Source: Pyxicephalus adspersus (lineage: Eukaryota > Chordata > Amphibia > Anura > Pyxicephalidae). Taken from it: a stretch of DNA of 64,000 nt. Location: positions 23,210,512 to 23,274,511 of the forward strand of contig NC_092864.1 of NCBI RefSeq assembly GCF_032062135.1, given 5' to 3'. A model generated the notes under the pieces. It was not told where the DNA came from and made no database searches. It was given only the letters and a program-made list of their open reading frames with translations. Numbering within the stretch: position 1 is the stretch's first letter; each line of letters starts with the position of its first letter. The position numbers were made by a program, and so were the translations under genes. Positions 49,763-60,580 of this stretch are shown piece after piece.

Positions 49763-51651
49763 TTCTACACACAGATAAAAATATCACACACTACTAAAGT
49801 GCAGTCATTTGCAAATGTATATGCATACTCTTGCAAATATTACTTGTTCAAGCAATGGCTTTACATCATTGGGACCTGTGTTATAAGGCTTTTTTTTTGT
49901 CTCAGTGCTCCCCATTTATTACCCATTCACGTTTAAGGAAATGTGAAACAGCTTGAAGCACATCAAATGCATACACCACATAGGTGTGATAGACCCTTAT
50001 GGAGTTACTTCCAAGGACTGCCTACTCTCTTGATTGTTATATCCATCCAAAATAAAGCAGACCTAAACCTATGTCCTTTTTCCCCGACACCAACATCCTC
50101 ACCTTGGTCATCTTCTTAGTTCAGGGTCTTAAGTCATCTTGACTGTACACACCAGAATGACAAACTTTGGGAAACTTTCATTCCAAAGCAAGTATGACAC
50201 ATACACGGCTGAAATAACATTCTAGAAAGTATTTTAAACAGGCAGGCAACTTTGTTTTATTGCAGAAAAGACAGTCTCTGCTGTAATAAAAAGCCTTCCC
50301 ACATTTTTTTCATTTTTAGGTTCAAATTCCACATTAACACACCACGGAAGTATGAATGGAATGGATAAATACAAAGGTATGTCTGATTTACTTATTGCTA
50401 GGTATGTCTTTGTTTGGGAGCCCAGCTATACAAGATTTAACCAGACTTAAGGAGTGCTTCAGCATATATTTCAATATTTATGAAATAAAAACCATTGTGA
50501 CATTTATATATGGAATTTTTGGCGGCCAATGAAATATGGGTAATGGATTGCCCAAAGTGGCTTGTGAAGCAATTATATATGCTATATCAATATTTAATGA
50601 AAGTGGAGTTTCCTACAAAATATCAATAAAGGAGAGGCTTTGTACCTCTTAAAACAAATGACTATGTCACCAATATATAAAACACCAAAAAATAAAGCAA
50701 GTCCTTTCAAGATATAAAGCTTCGGGGCTTTACCATGCACAAAGGATACACTTAGCTCAAGCTGAAAAGGCTAATTACTACAGTGACTGATGATAGTAGC
50801 AGCCCTCCAATATATCTCCATATAAAAGTGTATTCCGGTGCTTTGCCAGAAAGAAATAAACCACTGTACAAAATCTCATTAAGCGTTGGGTATTACATGT
50901 ATCTTATTACTGTATCTGCTTGAAAAATGCATATCAAATACCCTTATTGAATTCTCAGCATATTTCGCCTCTAGCTGCAGAATATAGCTGATAAATCTAA
51001 TTTGATCGTTATTTAGAATCCTTACTATCATTTACAGACGTAACTACATATTTAATTGCCTCCTAATAAATGCCACAAGTTAAATTAGCGTTTTAAAAAA
51101 AAAACTAATAATTTTATTCTTAAACACTAGAGATTGCTGATAAAAACCGCATCATTCCTTTGTACTGCCACTAAACGTATTACCGGAGTCTAGAAAACAG
51201 ACAAATGGGGACTCGTGAAAATAATATACCTTTAACGCAATCAAAATGCTGATGCATTGGAATAATACAGTAAACCAAGTCCCAGATTGAATTTCACGGA
51301 GTGGCTTAAGCGTCGCTATGCAGTACATTACTGAATATTGAATCAAAATATTGACAGCTTTCGCGGGGAGAGAACTTTATCACCCAAATATAAGTATTAC
51401 CAGCCAGCAGAGGAAACAAAATTGCAAATTACTGAGAAGTTTTGGCAGGTTATGTTCTGAATATGTGAATAACAGCTCCCTGTGTAATCGCTGCAGGAAA
51501 AGGCATATTATTTGGCTAGCTTTTCAACGAAAGCACAGAAAATAATGGCTCATAAAAAAACTTTAAGAATAATATAAACTATGTTGTTTGGGAGAACCAA
51601 TTGGAAAGAAGCATTTGTGATAATCTGGATTTCCACTTTAAAGCAGATGTA

Positions 51652-52785
51652 CTAGAGGGTGCTGAGAAGTTCCTGGCTTTGTCCAGAAGAAGAGAGCCAG
51701 AGTTATGAAATAACACATTTATTCAACATATCCCCCCCTGAGACTGATGCACTTGGTACAGCGTAGTTGCAGCTTTTCTAGTCCATTCAAATAAAAGTCC
51801 TTTGGTTGGGCCACAAATCAGCTATCAGCAGCATCTTTGACGTCAGAAATGTTGCTCCTTCATGTGTTTCTTCAAATTCGGGAACAGATGTTAGTCCGAA
51901 GGGGCCAGTACAGGTGAGTAGGGGGGATGGTGGACCAATTAAAAACCCAGGGTGTTCAATTTGGCAGCCACAACGTTGGACATGTGCGCAAGTGCATTGT
52001 CCTGCAAAAAAAGGATCCCTTTGGTCAACTTTCCACTGTGTTTCGTCTTAATTGTTTCCTTCAGCTGGTCCAGGAGGTTAGCATAATACTGTCCAGTGAT
52101 ACTAGAGCCCTGAGGTAGGTAGTCCACCAACAGAATACCGTCTTTGTCTCAGAAAATGGACACCATAACTTTTTTGGCTGATTTCTGGGTTTGGAACTTC
52201 TTTGGCCGCGGGGACCCCCTGTGGCGCCATTCCTCTGACTGTTCCTTGGTTTCAGGATCATAGATGTGGAGCCAGGTTTCATCCCCAGTTACTAACCTAG
52301 CCAAAAAGTCCTGTGCAGCTTCAAAATGGTCCAAAACAGCTTTGGATGCTTCAATTCGTTCCTTCTTCTGATCAATGTTCAAACATTTTGGCACCCACTT
52401 CACTGAAAGCTTGCGCATGTCTAGGATAGTTGTGATAACAAACTCAACACGCTCCCGTGAGATGTCAAGTATCTGGGCTATTTTTTTAATGGATATTCGC
52501 CGGTCCTCACTAATCAGCTCATGGACAGCATCGCAGGTTGCCGGGTCAGTTGAGGTTGGGGGGGGCTCCCACTGCGGGGCTCATCTTCAACAGTGAAATG
52601 CCCAGTCTTGAAACAAGATATCCAGGTTTTGACAGTGCTGTAGCCATCATTTTAGTGTCCTCTGCCATCATTTTAGGAATTTGCACAGTTACATACTAAG
52701 ATATTAGGCTGTCATATGACCCCACACTCATTTTTCTATTTTATCTGGAAGGGGGCAAAGCCAGGAACTTCTCAGCAACCCCTTG
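51652..52785 (-). mobile_element. Mariner element, non-autonomous remnant with TA duplications
   Basis: Terminal inverted repeats of about 28 bp enclose the element: GCTGAGAAGTTCCTGGCTTTG near the left end and its complement near the right end. A TA dinucleotide flanks each side (51650-51651 and 52786-52787), as expected for Tc1/mariner insertion. The element is about 1.13 kb, a little shorter than the usual 1.3 kb of a mariner. It encodes a broken transposase on the minus strand. Confidence 0.93.
51800..52655 (-). pseudogene. Mariner transposase pseudogene
   Basis: Minus-strand fragments read, in order, YSTVKTWISCFKTGHF, VEDEPRSGSPP, ELISEDRRISIKKIAQIL, WVPKCLNIDQKK, VTGDETWLHIYDPETKEQS, WRHRGSPRPKKFQ, SSITGQYYANLLDQLKE, LFLQDNALAHMSN and LFPNLKKHMKG. 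These follow the collinear order of mariner transposases: helix-turn-helix and linker, then the DD34D core. The first catalytic Asp (TGDETW) and the second (QDNALAH) are visible. The third, normally in YSPDLAPSD, reads V instead of D. There is at least one frameshift at a G-run near 52560, and the N-terminal domain is shortened. The transposase is therefore dead. The best-preserved piece is 52149-52418. Confidence 0.9.
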
Positions 52786-52869
52786 TATACATAGAGCTTT
52801 GGAAAGAATGGGCAGATTAAACTTTAGGGTTATAAACATACCAACAAATACATTTAAATAATAATACAA

Positions 52870-52978
52870 TACATGGCCAAAAAAAAGTCACACACTTTAA
52901 TATTTTTTGGACCATCTAGTTTTGATTATGGCACACATGGTATCATTTTGATAAGCTCATGCACTGTTACATAAGAAC
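52870..52978 (-). mobile_element. Tc1-like terminal fragment
   Basis: The stretch starts TACATGGCCAAAAAAAAGTC and runs through sequence resembling the terminal part of a vertebrate Tc1-like transposon: CACACACTTTAATATT, then TTTGATTATGGCACACA and TTGATAAGCTCATGCA. It breaks off near 52978. The same internal segment recurs near 53790, so this appears to be a separate truncated copy or a duplicated end. Confidence 0.6.
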
Positions 52979-53734
52979 TCAATAACAAAGTCCCCCGCAC
53001 TAAATAAATCATATCTTAGGAACCTTGTTATTTAATAAGTCAAAGACGAATGTACCAAGTACAGTAACCTATAATGACAAAACAGAATTCTTCCTACAAG
53101 AACCAAACTTCAATAAGCTTAAAACTGCTTACTTTGTATTACAGCTCTTGGCACATCATCACCTCACTCTGCACAGGTTTATTAAATAAGGCCATTGATG
53201 TCCTGTGTTTGAGCTGATGTTTTCTATCTATTTTGAGGATAAACAAATGATCCATACCCTTCACAATGTCAGTAAAGCAGGGTTCTCATAAAAGATAAAA
53301 GAAAAAGGCAGATGATGGGAACAAGATGAAGACTCTATAGTGATGACAGATACTTTACAAGAACATAAGTGTAGCCATGTTTTTTTTATATATCTTTCAG
53401 GAAATTTACAAAATATTTTACAACCATTTACAAATCACTGTAATATGTGCAGAGAATACATTTTGTTTTAATATCTTAGTCTAAACTAACAAATATATAT
53501 TTTTAATATGATGTTGACAAGAAGTTTTTTGATTATAGCTTTCTAGACTGAATATTTAAAAGACTAAAAATAGGATGGTTGTCCACAATTACAATTTTTA
53601 AACCTAGATTGTGCAGATGTGCTAAGACTATGAAAAGAAGTATAGAATAACAGGTATTTAGGAACATTTCACCAGGCATGTACAGGAGTCTGAATATGCA
53701 TTATTAAATTATAAAAACTTTACTAGGCTGCGTA

Positions 53735-54420
53735 TAGAGGAGATAAAGAATGGCTGACAAAAAAATGCCTTTCCTTTGAATAATTAATGCATTCATTTTG
53801 GTATCATCTTAACAAGCTTAAGCAAAGTTACATATTGTATTTCTAAAGTCTTCTCCAGCATATCTCAAACATTCCCAACAGTGTTTAGGTCCGGACTTTG
53901 TGGTGGCAAAGTGTGAAAAAGGTTCCCTAAACCACTATTTCAAAATTGGAGCCAATGAATACTGGTAACATCATCTTCTTGGAATATGCCTATACCAATA
54001 AGGAAGAAAAAATCCATTGATGGAAAAAGCCAATCATTTAGGACATTCAGCTAGTCAGTAACCTCATTTTTTCTGGGCACATACCATTGCTGAACCTAGG
54101 CCTGACCAACTAAAGCAATTCCAGATCATAACACTGACCCTACATGATTGGGGACTTCTTTTGGCCAGACAGTGTATATTCCCAGTTATTTAGCTATTTG
54201 TACTTGACAATTTAGACAGCCTGGGGTCAAATGAAGTGTTATGGTTGCTGCTGTGTAATTGTTTGACCTCATACACAACTCTTCAAATCATATAACCTAA
54301 AATGCACATCATGAAATAAGTATGGGAGCTTCCATTAATGGCCTCCTTCCGATGCCATGTAATTTAATTATTGTGTTCTTCATTAGTTCTTTTTTGTCAG
54401 AGACACAATGTAAATTTATG
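53735..54420 (-). pseudogene. Tc1-like transposase remnant
   Basis: The minus strand keeps recognisable blocks of a Tc1 transposase: a decayed SGLGSATMC block, then WLFPSMDFFF, GIGIFQEDD and IHWLQF before a stop. GIFQ-D-D corresponds to the family's GIFQDDNA, which carries the second catalytic Asp, and a proline-rich PP-SPDLNP-like region should follow it. Several stops and shifts make it non-functional. The order of blocks and their nucleotide likeness to frog and fish Tc1 elements are the basis of the call. The right end is approximate. Confidence 0.7.
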
Positions 54421-55731
54421 TCACCATTACAAACTGGGCATCAGCATGACAGCCTGCCAGGCAGATAGACTGACAGAGTAAGACTAGATTCACAAAGACA
54501 TCCTGGAGGATTGCAAAGTAATAGCTAGGAAAATGTTCTCAATGTTTACCCCATATTCAAGTGCATGTTTGCCTAACTTCAACATGAAGATGTTTGTGCA
54601 AATCCATTATGACGTTCGGGCCGAATAGATGACCAACGGACTTTGCATGCAACATCCACTTAATACCCAGCCGATCAAACATCCAGCTGACTAAACGTCA
54701 GTCTTGAATACTCTCTGGCATGAATATTAGTTGATGTAAACCAGCATTCTGTTAGCATCATGAACATTGGGTACAGAGGTGTGTACCCAAGAACACCTTG
54801 CAAGGGATAATTCCCTTGAGGTAAGTATTTACTTTGCAAAGAATCCCTAATCCCATGTAAAAAAAATTACAATAAAGGTAGTCACCATAGCTGCATCTCT
54901 TTTTACTAAACTAAGTAGTATATTCCTTGCAGGCTAGAACTTTACTTTTCTATGTGAACAACCAATATTACTACAGTAAATAAACCTCAATATCTGAATA
55001 TTTTGTATTGATAGTCATTCAGCAAGAGTGGGAATTGTTTAGCCTGTTGTACATCCACTAAAGGTGGACTCGGTATTTGAAATAAATTTATTTTCAAAAA
55101 TGAGGACTGCAAGCTGCTAAAAACAGAATATAAAAATCAAGCACAGTAAACTTTACAATGCAAAATAACTGCCAGTGATTTGTCTTTAAAGAGCTTCTTG
55201 CTTTCGTTGTTAATCCCAAATTTCAGCCCAGTGTGTTACATTTTCTAGCCACTCCCTGCAGTCAAAGTTTTTTCCTTAACACATTTCATTCCTGACTAAG
55301 CATGCAGGAATTACGCAAAGATCATTTATTATATACAGACTGTTATAAGACGTGCAACCAGAAAGATTTGCAGTCATAGAAAACTATGCTATAATGTATC
55401 CTTTCTGGGTATAATTAAAATCCAGATCTGGTACTGTGTCCACAACAGAAACATAAGGAGATTGGAATAGGCATGTGGTGACCTATTAAGGATCTTAAGG
55501 ATGGCAAATCTCTTCAGATCCCTAAATTTAATCTAAAATACAAATTAGCTTTTAAGCCAGATACCCAAAACACATTTTATTTGTGTCTGATAACATTATT
55601 GTGAGTCTGTAAGATTCTTGCTGTGGCTAACCCTTTGTGTCATTTGTAAGAACACAACCAGGGTAGCTCAGAGGTTCTCAGATATCAAAGAGCTCCTTCC
55701 TTTAGCTCAAAGAAATCAACTAACCACAAAT

Positions 55732-56015
55732 GATTATTATTATTAAACAGTATTTATATAGCACCAACATATTACGCAGTGCTGTACAAAGTCCATAGTC
55801 ATGCCACTAACTGTGCCTCAAAGGGGCTCACAATCTAATGTCTCTACTTTAGTCATATGTCTTTAATACAGTCTAAGGTCAGTTTTGGGGGGAAGCCAAT
55901 TAACCTAACTGCATTTTTTTTTGGAATGCGGGAGGAAACCGGAGTACCAAGAGAAAACCCAAGTAAACACAGGGAGAACCTGCAAACTCCATGTAGATAA
56001 TGTCCTGGGGACATT
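55732..56015 (+). repeat. Dispersed repeat, copy 3, most complete
   Basis: ATTATTATTATTAAACAGTA, then TAGCACCAACATATTACGCA, GGGGCTCACAATCTAATGTC, CCAATTAACCTAACTGCA, GGGAGGAAACCGGAGTACC and CAGGGAGAACCTGCAAACTC. The first 60 bases are the reverse complement of the 3' end of the repeat at 49633. Confidence 0.8.
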
Positions 56016-56499
56016 GGGGATAAATTGACTGAAACAGTTGTTTTATTACATAACCATCAAAACATATGACCATGAATATATGTATATAACTTTATCAACA
56101 ACACAATAACTGTACATACAACAATAAATCAGACAACATAACTTAATTAACTGTTTTAGCTGCAGATCCTGGCAGTGTAGAAATACAACACCATCTGGAA
56201 TCTGTAGTAAACTGTTTTTTTTTGGCTCCCATTCCCACTGCACCACCTCAGGGGTTGATATCAATTAATGCAAACCCACCCCTGGCCTCACCATCTGTTT
56301 ATCATTACCATTTTACCTTGTAACCTAGAAGACACCACACTAAAGATAGGTCCCCTCACTGCTTTCTAGGCACAAAGAGCACTATATTCCAGGACTTCAA
56401 CCTCCAATCAACACCAGAAAACTGAACAGACCAGCAATACCTACACCTCAAAGGGCTGAATATCTTTCACCATTCCCAGTCAAAAGGCGAACATCAGCA

Positions 56500-58057
56500 C
56501 ATTTGTAGAGGAAGCCTATTTGGAATATTTCAGTTAAACTTGGTGATCAAGATAAGTCTTGGGCCCCTCATAAGGTGTGCAAACAGTGTGTCAAGGGTTT
56601 ACGGATGTGGACAAAGGGAACACGTGATAAGATGCCATTTGGTATACCTATGGTTTGGTGAGAGCCAGGGGATCATTTTAGTGACTTTTTGTTACTTTTG
56701 TATATTGAAAACTTCAGGATATAACAAGAAAAATAAATGTAACATAGAGTATCCTAGTCTACCATCGGCTATACGCCCAGTGGCTAATTCAGATGAAATC
56801 CCAGTGCCGGTTCGTTACACTACCCTCTCTTGAAGAACATGATTATGGTGATGAACTAGGTGACAACAATGATGAAGAGTTTGAAATTGAAGAGGATTCT
56901 GTTCGGAAAGGATTTGATCAGCATGAGGGACTATCAAAGAAGGCTTCAGAACTCCAAGCATCAAGACTGCGTGAGAAAAACTTACTTGAAAAAGGAACTA
57001 AGGTATCGTACTTTAGAACCAGAGAAATTGCATTTCTGAAGTACTTTAGAACTGACAGTGGCTTTGTGTATTGCCATTACATATCTGGTTTATTGGAGGA
57101 ATTGGGAATCCCAATCCATAACTCAACTGAATGGCAACTATTCATTGATAGCTCAAAGCGGAGCCTAAAGTGTGTCCTCCTTCAGAATGGCAATATATTT
57201 GGGTCAGTCCCAATTGGCCATTCTGTTTCTCTTTGTGAAGAATATGCGGACATAAAGAGAGTCATTGAGTTGCTGTAATATCACCAACACAATTGGGTCA
57301 TCTGTGTTGACTTTAAAATGGTATGCTTCCTTCTTGGTTATCGATGCGGATACACCAAGTATCCCTGTTATCTGTGCATGTGGAGAAAGCAGAGCTCGTG
57401 AGAGGCATTGGGTGGAAAGGAATTGCCCTCCAAGATCTCCCCTAAAACCAGGTGATCCAAACATTCTACATTGGCCACTTGTTGATAAAAAGAATATTAT
57501 ATTCCCGCCTCTGCACATGAAACTGGGTCTGATCAAGCAGTTCGTTAAAGCTTTGCCAACTGAAGGAGACTGTTTCAAGTACCTTATTTTGGCATTTTTT
57601 AGCCTGTCATTTGAAAAAATTAAAGGCCGGTGTGTTTGATGGTCCACAGATTCGGCAGCTCATCAAAGATGAACATTTCATTAGGACAATGTCAGAAGTC
57701 GAAATGAATGCTTGGTTATCAATCAAAGCCATTGTCAAGGACTTTTTTGGAAACACACAAGCAAATAATTACACAGAAATTGTCCAGAAACTCTTGGAGA
57801 GCTACAAAATGCTTGGCTGCAATATGAGCATCAAGGTGCATTTTCTGCATAGCCATCTTTCTAACTTCCCAGAAAACCTTAGTGCAGTCAGTGATGAGCA
57901 AGGTGAACGATTCCACCAAGATTGGAAGGTCATGGAAGGACGGTATCAGGGTAGATGGGATGTACATATGATGGCTGACTATTGTTGGAGCATCCAGCAG
58001 GATTGTCCTAACACTGAACACTCCAGGAAAAGATATAAGCATAAATTTTTACCTTAA
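56500..58057 (+). pseudogene. Decayed gene of an unclassified transposase-like protein
   Basis: A collinear protein can be followed through all three plus-strand frames. The 5' part reads GDQDKSWAPHKVCKQCVKGL with a C-x2-C, then GIPMVW, a TGA stop at 56659-56661 where Arg would be expected, and EPGDH. After a shift come CYFC, GYNKKNK and YPSLPSAIRPV, and after another the acidic region ELGDNNDEEFEIEED. The core reads STEWQLFIDSSKRSLKCVLL, a TAA stop at 57276-57278, HNWVICVDFKM, GYTKYPCYLCMW, RERHWVERNCPPRSPLKPG, FPPLHMKLGLIKQFVKAL, VFDGPQIRQLIKDEHF, NMSIKVHFLHSHLSNFPENL, SDEQGERFHQDWKVMEGRYQ and DYCW. I remember multi-copy hypothetical proteins of this type from animal genomes but cannot name the family. 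I infer an RNase H-like DDE transposase from FIDSS, CVDFK followed by CxxC, and GERFHQD. Confidence 0.7.
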
Positions 58058-59310
58058 CCGATTACCTGGTTAATTTTCAAATGTTTTACTGTAAAAAAAA
58101 ATGTCATAGTGTAACAATAAATCCTTTGTATGAACAAAAGAAAATAAAATAAACAGTACATTCAAGTTTATATTTCATTATTTTTTCATTGTATGTAAAA
58201 TTTGTATGTTTGATTGACAAAAACTGGATGTGACAGCAAAAAACTGGGGTCATTTCTAGATTTAAGTGTAAGATCTAATTAAAAAAAAATGCTTTCCCCA
58301 GTGTTATTGCTCCTTTCAATCCTTAACTAACAGACCTGAACAAGGTCACCAAAGACTTCTGCCTTGAGTGAATGGATCCAACACTCTACTCCTCTAATAT
58401 ATAACCTAATCTATCAAAATATCTGCAAATATCTTGGGTTTTATTTACCCAATATGTTCAACTGGTCCCAAGATTGAAAAGGAATATAGTGGCATACTTT
58501 GCATTAGGGCTTATACATTCTGATGTATCATAAAATAACATGGTATGTTATCATATTGTACAATTCAAGTGGATATGAGATATTGCATTAATTATATAAA
58601 ATACACAATTGTACACTGGATCTGTAAAAACAAATATTTAAATCTTATAAGCAATATAAAGCATGCCTAATAAACAGCGGAACCATCTGCTTTTTAAGCA
58701 AAGCACATCCTCAAGCTGCCTCTTTGCTTAGTGTGATAACAATTTTTGTTTCATTTTCTCAGTGGCGTCCCTTGTGATAAAAATAAATGATTTATAAGGA
58801 AATCTTCCAAGGAACAGGCAGGCTTAACATACCCACATCTGATTTAAATTTCATTGCCACATGAAAAAGTTTTCATTTATTAAGGTAAATACAATGCAGT
58901 CTTTTACTTGGTATAACAATGGTGGTGGAGTCATTGTCCAGCTACCTTCAAATGTCATGTTGATGCAGGCACTTAAGACCTTGCAAAAAGACAGCCTTGA
59001 CTGCTAGAAGCAAACAGGGTTGGTATTGGCCTGTTGGGTGTATATATATTTTATGCCATAATTTAAATGTTCATGTGTAATTTATTATGCGGGTCACTGT
59101 AGATTATTATGCATTAAGGTATGCATAGACATCAAATTATTTTTAGTTGTCTACCAACCCTTTTTATTACCAAAGTTGTAATAAATGAGTTGCCAGGGCT
59201 CATGTCGGTTTCTGTATTGAATGCTTGTTACAATGAGCCCACATAGACTTGCATAGGACAATTTCCCAAGTTTTTCTTGACAAAGCCCTATAATGCCTAG
59301 ACCTTTGTTT
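58058..59310. other. Gene-free stretch after the transposase-like pseudogene
   Basis: AT-rich. The first 200 to 250 bases, including TGTGACAGCAAAAAACTGGG near 58231, may be the non-coding 3' end of the same element. I could not find a matching inverted end upstream. Confidence 0.4.
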
Positions 59311-59605
59311 CTTGACTAGGGTTCAGCCAGAGTTTGCTAGGGATCCTTAAGCAATGAGCATTTTAACGCTCAGTTAAGTTTAACAGATACCAATCATCTT
59401 TTTGGTAACCTATCAACCTATCTCTAAAGGCTGACATTTTGTCCATTAACCAGCAAATCAAGAGGCATTCTTGCTAGTGACCAAAACAATAATGTACTGT
59501 GAGCTGGGGATATAGTAATTATAGGAGGGGGTCCCTGAAGACCTGGACGTTATTTAAAGTGGTTCGGCTATAATAAAATAGTCGAGAAAAATTGATCTAG
59601 GCTGA
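59311..59605 (+). mobile_element. Second-family hAT copy
   Basis: It begins near GTTTCTTGACTAGGGTTCAG and shares GCAATGAGCA, GATACCAATCATCTTTTTGG, GACATTTTGTCCATTAACC and AATTATAGGAGGGGGTCCCT with the family. It ends near AATAGTCGAGAAAAATTGAT, a decayed complement of the start. No coding content. Confidence 0.7.
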
Positions 59606-60332
59606 TAACTACGTTTGGTAAAAATTAAATTAATATATTTCCAGCATAGTTGTTGACTTATCCAACCAACACTGGATTTGCATTGTTTCTTGGCTCTTTC
59701 ATTTGCTCAGCCATATGTTCAACTAATGGACAACATCTCCATTCATTATCAAACTATACATTCAGCCTTCCAGAGTATCTTCTTCTGGGCCCTGTTCCCC
59801 GGGACGATAAACATTTGTTTATTTATCAATTGGTAATTGGGATATACTTTTGAATTGGGTGCAGCGTGATTGAAAACTGAATTCAAACCACAGCTGGTGA
59901 TTGAACCACAGATGGTTGAGGTAAATTTTAATTTAAAGAATACAATGCACTTGCATTTTAGTGCAACACAACATGATGTCCTGGGATGGGCAAAATGCTG
60001 CATTTCTAGTTTATGGACGTTGCAGGGTGTTGGCAGTCCAGGCTTTACTTCATATTTTCTAATTCATATTGAAATGGTGAAGATTTTCCTTTATGACTGA
60101 GGAGCATAGTAAAATACTGCAGTCAGCAAAACTGTGAAAACATTGCTGATTACTGGTGTAAGAGACTCAATAACGACATGGCTTCTCATGCACAGATCAC
60201 TATCTTCCAATGTTCCTAAACTGAGGGTAGTCATTGAATTGCCAATGTGTTTTTTTGGTTAGAGCTGTTCCTGGATGAGACTCATCAACTTGTACAACAC
60301 AAGCAATTTTATAAAAAAAAACTTGAAATATT

Positions 60333-60479
60333 NNNNNNNNNNNNNNNNNNNNNNNNNNNNNNNNNNNNNNNNNNNNNNNNNNNNNNNNNNNNNNNNNNNN
60401 NNNNNNNNNNNNNNNNNNNNNNNNNNNNNNNNNNNNNNNNNNNNNNNNNNNNNNNNNNNNNNNNNNNNNNNNNNNNNNN
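60333..60479. other. Assembly gap (147 N)
   Basis: All bases are N. Reading frames across it are artefacts. The sequence just to the right is a palindromic MITE, so unresolved inverted-repeat sequence is a likely cause. Confidence 0.99.
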
Positions 60480-60580
60480 GAGAATACACTTTCATCAGTG
60501 AACCTAGATAATCCAGCAAACCTTCACTGATAAAAGTGTATTCTCTCCAGGCTTGGAGAACTTTAATAAATCAGAGCCTA
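60480..60580. mobile_element. Palindromic MITE copy next to the assembly gap
   Basis: GAGAATACACTTTCATCAGT begins directly after the gap, and CTTCACTGATAAAAGTGTAT and GGAGAACTTTAATAAATCAG form the opposite arm. The missing left end presumably lies in the gap. Confidence 0.8.

Noticed and set aside
51806..52596. Plus-strand frames over the mariner
   Set aside because: The recognisable transposase motifs are all on the minus strand.
57204..58042. Minus-strand frames under the transposase-like pseudogene
   Set aside because: They are antisense shadows of the plus-strand reading, which is collinear with a known type of protein.
60247..60519. Frames crossing the N run
   Set aside because: They consist largely of undetermined residues and are artefacts of the gap.
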